Position numbers and translations under genes: made by a program. From Enterobacteriaceae bacterium 89 (GTDB taxonomy: Bacteria; Pseudomonadota; Gammaproteobacteria; Enterobacterales; Enterobacteriaceae), in assembly GCA_014156375.1 (NCBI GenBank), contig RQJH01000003.1, positions 124,001 through 188,000 on the forward strand: 64,000 nt of DNA, in the 5' to 3' direction. Within the stretch, counting starts at the first letter, position 1, and each line of letters opens with the position of its first letter. The notes beneath the pieces are model-generated. The model searched no databases, was not told where the DNA came from, and saw only the letters and a list, made by a program, of their open reading frames with translations. Of the stretch, positions 60,055 through 64,000 are shown in pieces.

Positions 60055-63000
60055 ATGACAGAACAACAGAAAATCAGCTTCTCACAGCTCCATCAGCAGC
60101 TCGACGGCCTGATGCTGCGCGACAAAACGCGCTTTGCCCGTCGCTTGCACGGAGTGAAGAAAGTTAAAAATCCTGAATCACAACAGGCCATTCTTCAGGA
60201 GATGGCCAACGAGATTAGCCAGGCGGCAGGGAAAGTCCTGCTGCGCGAGGCGGCGCGTCCGGCCATTACCTATCCGGAAAACCTGCCCGTCAGCCAGAAA
60301 AAGCAGGACATTCTCGAAGCTATACGCGATCACCAGGTGGTTATCGTCGCGGGTGAAACAGGATCCGGGAAAACTACCCAGCTGCCGAAAATCTGTATGG
60401 AGCTGGGGCGTGGGCTGAAAGGGCTGATTGGCCACACCCAGCCGCGTCGTCTGGCAGCGCGGACCGTCGCGAACCGTATAGCGGAAGAGCTGCAAACCGA
60501 GCCGGGTGGCTGCATCGGCTACAAGGTGCGCTTCAGCGATCACGTCAGCGACAACACCATGGTCAAACTGATGACCGACGGGATCCTGCTGGCAGAAATT
60601 CAGCAGGACCGGCTGCTGATGCAGTACGACACCATCATCATCGATGAAGCGCACGAACGCAGCCTGAACATCGATTTCCTGCTGGGCTATCTGAAAGAAC
60701 TGCTGCCGCGTCGTCCGGATCTGAAAATCATCATCACTTCCGCGACTATCGATCCGCAGCGTTTCTCAAAGCATTTCAATAATGCGCCGATAATCGAAGT
60801 TTCCGGACGCACTTATCCGGTGGAAGTTCGCTATCGCCCGATTGTGGAAGAGGCGGACGATACCGAGCGCGATCAGCTGCAGGCCATTTTCGATGCCGTG
60901 GATGAGCTGGGGCAGGAAAGTCCGGGCGATATCCTGATCTTTATGAGCGGCGAGCGTGAAATTCGCGATACTGCTGATGCGCTAGCTAAGCGCGACCTGC
61001 GCCATACCGAGATTCTGCCGCTGTATGCGCGTCTGTCGAACAGCGAACAGAACCGCGTGTTCCAGTCTCACTCCGGGCGTCGAATCGTGCTGGCAACCAA
61101 CGTGGCGGAAACGTCGCTGACCGTGCCGGGGATCAAATACGTTATCGATCCGGGCACCGCGCGTATCAGCCGTTACAGCTATCGCACCAAGGTGCAGCGC
61201 CTGCCGATTGAGCCCGTTTCTCAGGCTTCGGCAAACCAGCGTAAAGGCCGCTGCGGCCGTGTCTCCGAAGGGATCTGTATTCGTCTTTATTCGGAAGACG
61301 ATTTCCTGTCGCGTCCGGAATTTACCGATCCGGAAATTCTGCGTACCAACCTGGCGTCCGTCATTCTGCAAATGACCGCGCTCGGCCTTGGCGATATCGG
61401 CGCGTTCCCCTTCGTGGAAGCGCCGGACAAGCGCAACATTCAGGACGGCGTGCGTCTGCTGGAAGAGCTTGGGGCGATTACCACCGACGAGCAACAGACG
61501 GTTTATAAGCTGACGCCGATGGGCCGCCAGCTCAGCCAGTTGCCGGTCGATCCGCGTTTGGCGCGCATGGTGCTGGAAGCACAGAAACACGGCTGCGTGC
61601 GCGAGGCGATGATCATCACTTCGGCGCTGTCTATTCAGGATCCGCGCGAACGTCCGATGGACAAACAGCAGGCGTCTGATGAGAAACACCGTCGTTTCCA
61701 CGATAAAGAGTCCGACTTCCTCGCTTTCGTCAATTTGTGGAATTATCTCGGCGAACAGCAAAAAGCGCTGTCATCGAACCAGTTCCGTCGCCTGTGTCGT
61801 ACAGATTATCTGAACTACTTACGCGTACGTGAATGGCAGGATATTTACACCCAGCTGCGCCAGGTGGTGAAAGAGCTGGGGATCCCGGTGAACAGCGAAC
61901 CGGCAGAGTATCGTGAGATCCACGTCGCGCTGCTGACTGGCCTGCTGTCGCACATCGGTATGAAAGATGCCGAGAAGCAGGAGTTTACCGGCGCCCGCAA
62001 TGCGCGGTTCTCGATCTTCCCGGGTTCCGGCTTATTCAAAAAGCCGCCGAAGTGGACGATGGTTGCCGAACTGGTGGAAACCAGCCGCCTGTGGGGACGC
62101 ATTGCCGCCCGCATCGATCCGGAATGGGTCGAACCGGTGGCGCAGCACCTGATTAAACGTTCGTACAGTGAACCGCACTGGGAGCGGGCGCAGGGCGCAG
62201 TGATGGCGACAGAAAAAGTCACCGTCTACGGCCTGCCGATTGTGGCGGCACGTAAGGTCAACTACAGCCAGATCGATCCGGCGCTGTGCCGCGAGCTGTT
62301 TATCCGTCACGCGCTGGTGGAGGGCGACTGGCAGACGCGTCACGCGTTCTTCCGTGAAAACCTGAAGCTGCGTACCGAAGTTGAAGAGCTGGAGCACAAA
62401 TCGCGTCGTCGCGACATCCTCGTCGATGACGAAACGCTGTTTGAGTTTTACGACCAGCGCATCAGCCACGAGGTGATTTCTGCCCGTCATTTCGACGCGT
62501 GGTGGAAGAAAGCCAGCCGCGAAACGCCGGATCTGCTGAATTTTGAAAAGAGCATGCTGATCAAGGAAGGCGCGGAAAATGTCAGCAAGCTCGATTATCC
62601 GAACTTCTGGCATCAGGGCAACCTTAAGCTGCGCCTGAGCTATCAGTTTGAGCCGGGCGCGGATGCCGATGGCGTAACGGTGCACATTCCGCTGCCGCTG
62701 CTCAATCAGGTGGAAGAGGCAGGGTTCGAGTGGCAAATTCCGGGGCTCCGCCGAGAGCTGATAATCGCACTGATTAAATCGCTGCCTAAGCCGGTACGCC
62801 GTAACTTCGTGCCTGCGCCAAACTATGCCGAAGCGTTTTTGGGCCGCGCCACGCCGCTGGAACTGCCGCTGCTGGATTCACTGGAGCGCGAACTGCGCCG
62901 GATGACCGGCGTCACCGTCGACCGCGACGACTGGCACTGGGATCAGGTGCCCGATCACCTGAAAATTACTTTCCGCGTTGTCGACGACAAAAATAAGAAG

Positions 63001-63957
63001 CTCCAGGAAGGCCGTGACCTGACTACGCTGAAAGATTCCCTTAAAGGGAAAGTTCAGGAAACGCTGTCCGCCGTTGCCGATGACGGTATCGAACAAACCG
63101 GGCTACATCTGTGGAGTTTCGGTCAGCTTCCGGAAAGCTACGAGCAGAAGCGCGGCAACTATAAGGTCAAAGCATGGCCGGCGCTGGTGGACGAGCGCGA
63201 CAGCGTGGCGATCAAATTGTTTGATAACCCGCTGGAACAACAGCAGGAGATGTGGCGCGGTTTACGGCGTTTACTGCTGCTGAATATTCCGTCGCCTATC
63301 AAATATCTGCATGAAAAGCTGCCGAACAAAGCCAAGCTGGGTCTCTATTTCAACCCGTACGGCAAAGTGTTGGATCTGATCGACGACTGCATCTCCTGCG
63401 GTGTCGACAAGCTGATTGATGAAGCCGGTGGCCCGGTGTGGACCGAAGAAAACTACACGAAACTGCATGATAAAGTGCGCGCAGAGCTTAACGATACCGT
63501 GGTTGAAATCGCCAAACAGGTCGAACAGATCCTGACGGCCGTGTTCAATATCAACAAACGCCTGAAAGGGCGCGTGGATATGACCATGGCGCTGGGCCTT
63601 TCCGACGTGAAAGCGCAGATGGCAGGGCTGGTGTACCGCGGATTTGTTACCGGCAACGGCTTCAGACGCCTCGGTGATACGCTGCGTTATCTGAATGCGA
63701 TTGAGAAACGGCTGGAAAAACTGGCTATCGATCCGCACCGCGACCGCGCGCAGATGCTGAAAGTGGAAAGCGTGCAGCAGGCCTGGCAGCAGTGGCTGAA
63801 CAAGCTGCCGCCAGCCCGCCGTACCGATCCTGACGTACAGGAAATCCGCTGGATGATCGAGGAGCTTCGCGTCAGCTACTTTGCGCAGCAGCTGGGCACG
63901 CCTTATCCGATTTCGGATAAGCGTATTTTGCAGGCGATGGAGCAGGTGACGGCTTAA
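60055..63957 (+). CDS. hrpA: DEAH-box ATP-dependent RNA helicase HrpA
   Basis: HrpA is a large DEAH helicase linked to mRNA processing and to rescue of stalled or collided ribosomes. The 1300-residue protein equals E. coli HrpA in length. Motifs appear in order: GETGSGKTTQLPK (about 100), TQPRRLAART, DEAH (about 198), SATID (about 229) and QRKGRCGRV (about 397), then the HA2, OB-fold and long C-terminal DUF3418 regions. The 200-base gap to azoR contains its promoter; nothing else was seen there. Confidence 0.97.
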   Translation: MTEQQKISFSQLHQQLDGLMLRDKTRFARRLHGVKKVKNPESQQAILQEMANEISQAAGKVLLREAARPAITYPENLPVSQKKQDILEAIRDHQVVIVAGETGSGKTTQLPKICMELGRGLKGLIGHTQPRRLAARTVANRIAEELQTEPGGCIGYKVRFSDHVSDNTMVKLMTDGILLAEIQQDRLLMQYDTIIIDEAHERSLNIDFLLGYLKELLPRRPDLKIIITSATIDPQRFSKHFNNAPIIEVSGRTYPVEVRYRPIVEEADDTERDQLQAIFDAVDELGQESPGDILIFMSGEREIRDTADALAKRDLRHTEILPLYARLSNSEQNRVFQSHSGRRIVLATNVAETSLTVPGIKYVIDPGTARISRYSYRTKVQRLPIEPVSQASANQRKGRCGRVSEGICIRLYSEDDFLSRPEFTDPEILRTNLASVILQMTALGLGDIGAFPFVEAPDKRNIQDGVRLLEELGAITTDEQQTVYKLTPMGRQLSQLPVDPRLARMVLEAQKHGCVREAMIITSALSIQDPRERPMDKQQASDEKHRRFHDKESDFLAFVNLWNYLGEQQKALSSNQFRRLCRTDYLNYLRVREWQDIYTQLRQVVKELGIPVNSEPAEYREIHVALLTGLLSHIGMKDAEKQEFTGARNARFSIFPGSGLFKKPPKWTMVAELVETSRLWGRIAARIDPEWVEPVAQHLIKRSYSEPHWERAQGAVMATEKVTVYGLPIVAARKVNYSQIDPALCRELFIRHALVEGDWQTRHAFFRENLKLRTEVEELEHKSRRRDILVDDETLFEFYDQRISHEVISARHFDAWWKKASRETPDLLNFEKSMLIKEGAENVSKLDYPNFWHQGNLKLRLSYQFEPGADADGVTVHIPLPLLNQVEEAGFEWQIPGLRRELIIALIKSLPKPVRRNFVPAPNYAEAFLGRATPLELPLLDSLERELRRMTGVTVDRDDWHWDQVPDHLKITFRVVDDKNKKLQEGRDLTTLKDSLKGKVQETLSAVADDGIEQTGLHLWSFGQLPESYEQKRGNYKVKAWPALVDERDSVAIKLFDNPLEQQQEMWRGLRRLLLLNIPSPIKYLHEKLPNKAKLGLYFNPYGKVLDLIDDCISCGVDKLIDEAGGPVWTEENYTKLHDKVRAELNDTVVEIAKQVEQILTAVFNINKRLKGRVDMTMALGLSDVKAQMAGLVYRGFVTGNGFRRLGDTLRYLNAIEKRLEKLAIDPHRDRAQMLKVESVQQAWQQWLNKLPPARRTDPDVQEIRWMIEELRVSYFAQQLGTPYPISDKRILQAMEQVTA

Positions 63958-63968
63958 CAGTCAGACAA

Positions 63969-63990
63969 TACCCCTCTCCGGATGGAGAGG
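63969..63990 (+). terminator. Hairpin after hrpA
   Basis: CCCCTCTCC and GGAGAGGGG form a 9-bp perfect stem with a GGAT loop, about a dozen bases after the stop. No U-run follows, so its terminator role is uncertain. Confidence 0.5.
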
Positions 63991-64000
63991 GGAAACGCTT

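Overview
The window is a piece of chromosome from a member of the Enterobacteriaceae close to Escherichia, Citrobacter and Enterobacter. Gene order and protein sequences follow the E. coli recA to iap arc (recA-pncC-mltB-norR-norVW-hypF-hydN-ascGFB-hycI-hydrogenase operon-hypABCDE-fhlA-ygbA-mutS-rpoS-nlpD-pcm-surE-truD-ispF-ispD-ftsB-ygbE-cysCND-iap). The sequence alone does not fix the genus. Differences from E. coli: the sorbitol (srl) operon is absent between mltB and norR; a zinc-type ABC transporter sits between pncC and mltB; a nickel transporter is joined to hypF; nothing lies between mutS and rpoS; cysG heads the cysDNC operon; and azoR-hrpA, which lies elsewhere in E. coli, follows iap.

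Left part (1-18 kb): the start of recA with its LexA box, pncC, a probable Zur-controlled metal ABC operon with a 37-residue membrane protein at its head, mltB, the nitric-oxide module norR/norVW (three NorR sites and a sigma-54 promoter), a nickel importer plus hypF and hydN, the cryptic-type beta-glucoside genes ascG/ascFB, and the hydrogenase protease hycI.

Centre (18-37.5 kb): a formate hydrogenlyase supercluster. In place of the E. coli hyc operon (hydrogenase 3) there is a complete ten-gene hyf operon (hydrogenase 4, hyfABCDEFGHIJ), divergent from hypABCDE-fhlA, with no hycA. A shortened second FhlA/HyfR-like activator converges on the operon. Sigma-54 promoters precede hyf, hyp and hydN, and GTCATC-rich dyads (one a perfect 36-base palindrome) lie upstream of them as probable FhlA sites. 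A di-Mop molybdate-binding protein follows fhlA. Nickel import, maturation, electron carrier, structural genes, protease, activators and molybdate binding are therefore clustered.

Right part (37.5-54 kb): ygbA, an NlpC/P60 hydrolase, a SymE-like protein behind a LexA box, mutS, rpoS-nlpD-pcm-surE-truD-ispF-ispD-ftsB, sulfate assimilation (cysG-cysD-cysN-cysC), and iap.

End (54-64 kb): the most unusual structure. An IS3-family (IS150-type) element, 54605-59037, has matching terminal inverted repeats and a 3-bp target duplication (GGT on both sides). Between its transposase and its right inverted repeat it carries a complete arsenic-resistance set (arsH / arsR-arsB-arsC). The whole unit has inserted into the leader of a chromosomal hok/sok toxin-antitoxin locus: the hok reading frame is on one side and the rest of the leader, 4.4 kb away, is on the other. 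azoR and hrpA complete the window. No CRISPR array, rRNA or tRNA gene was seen.
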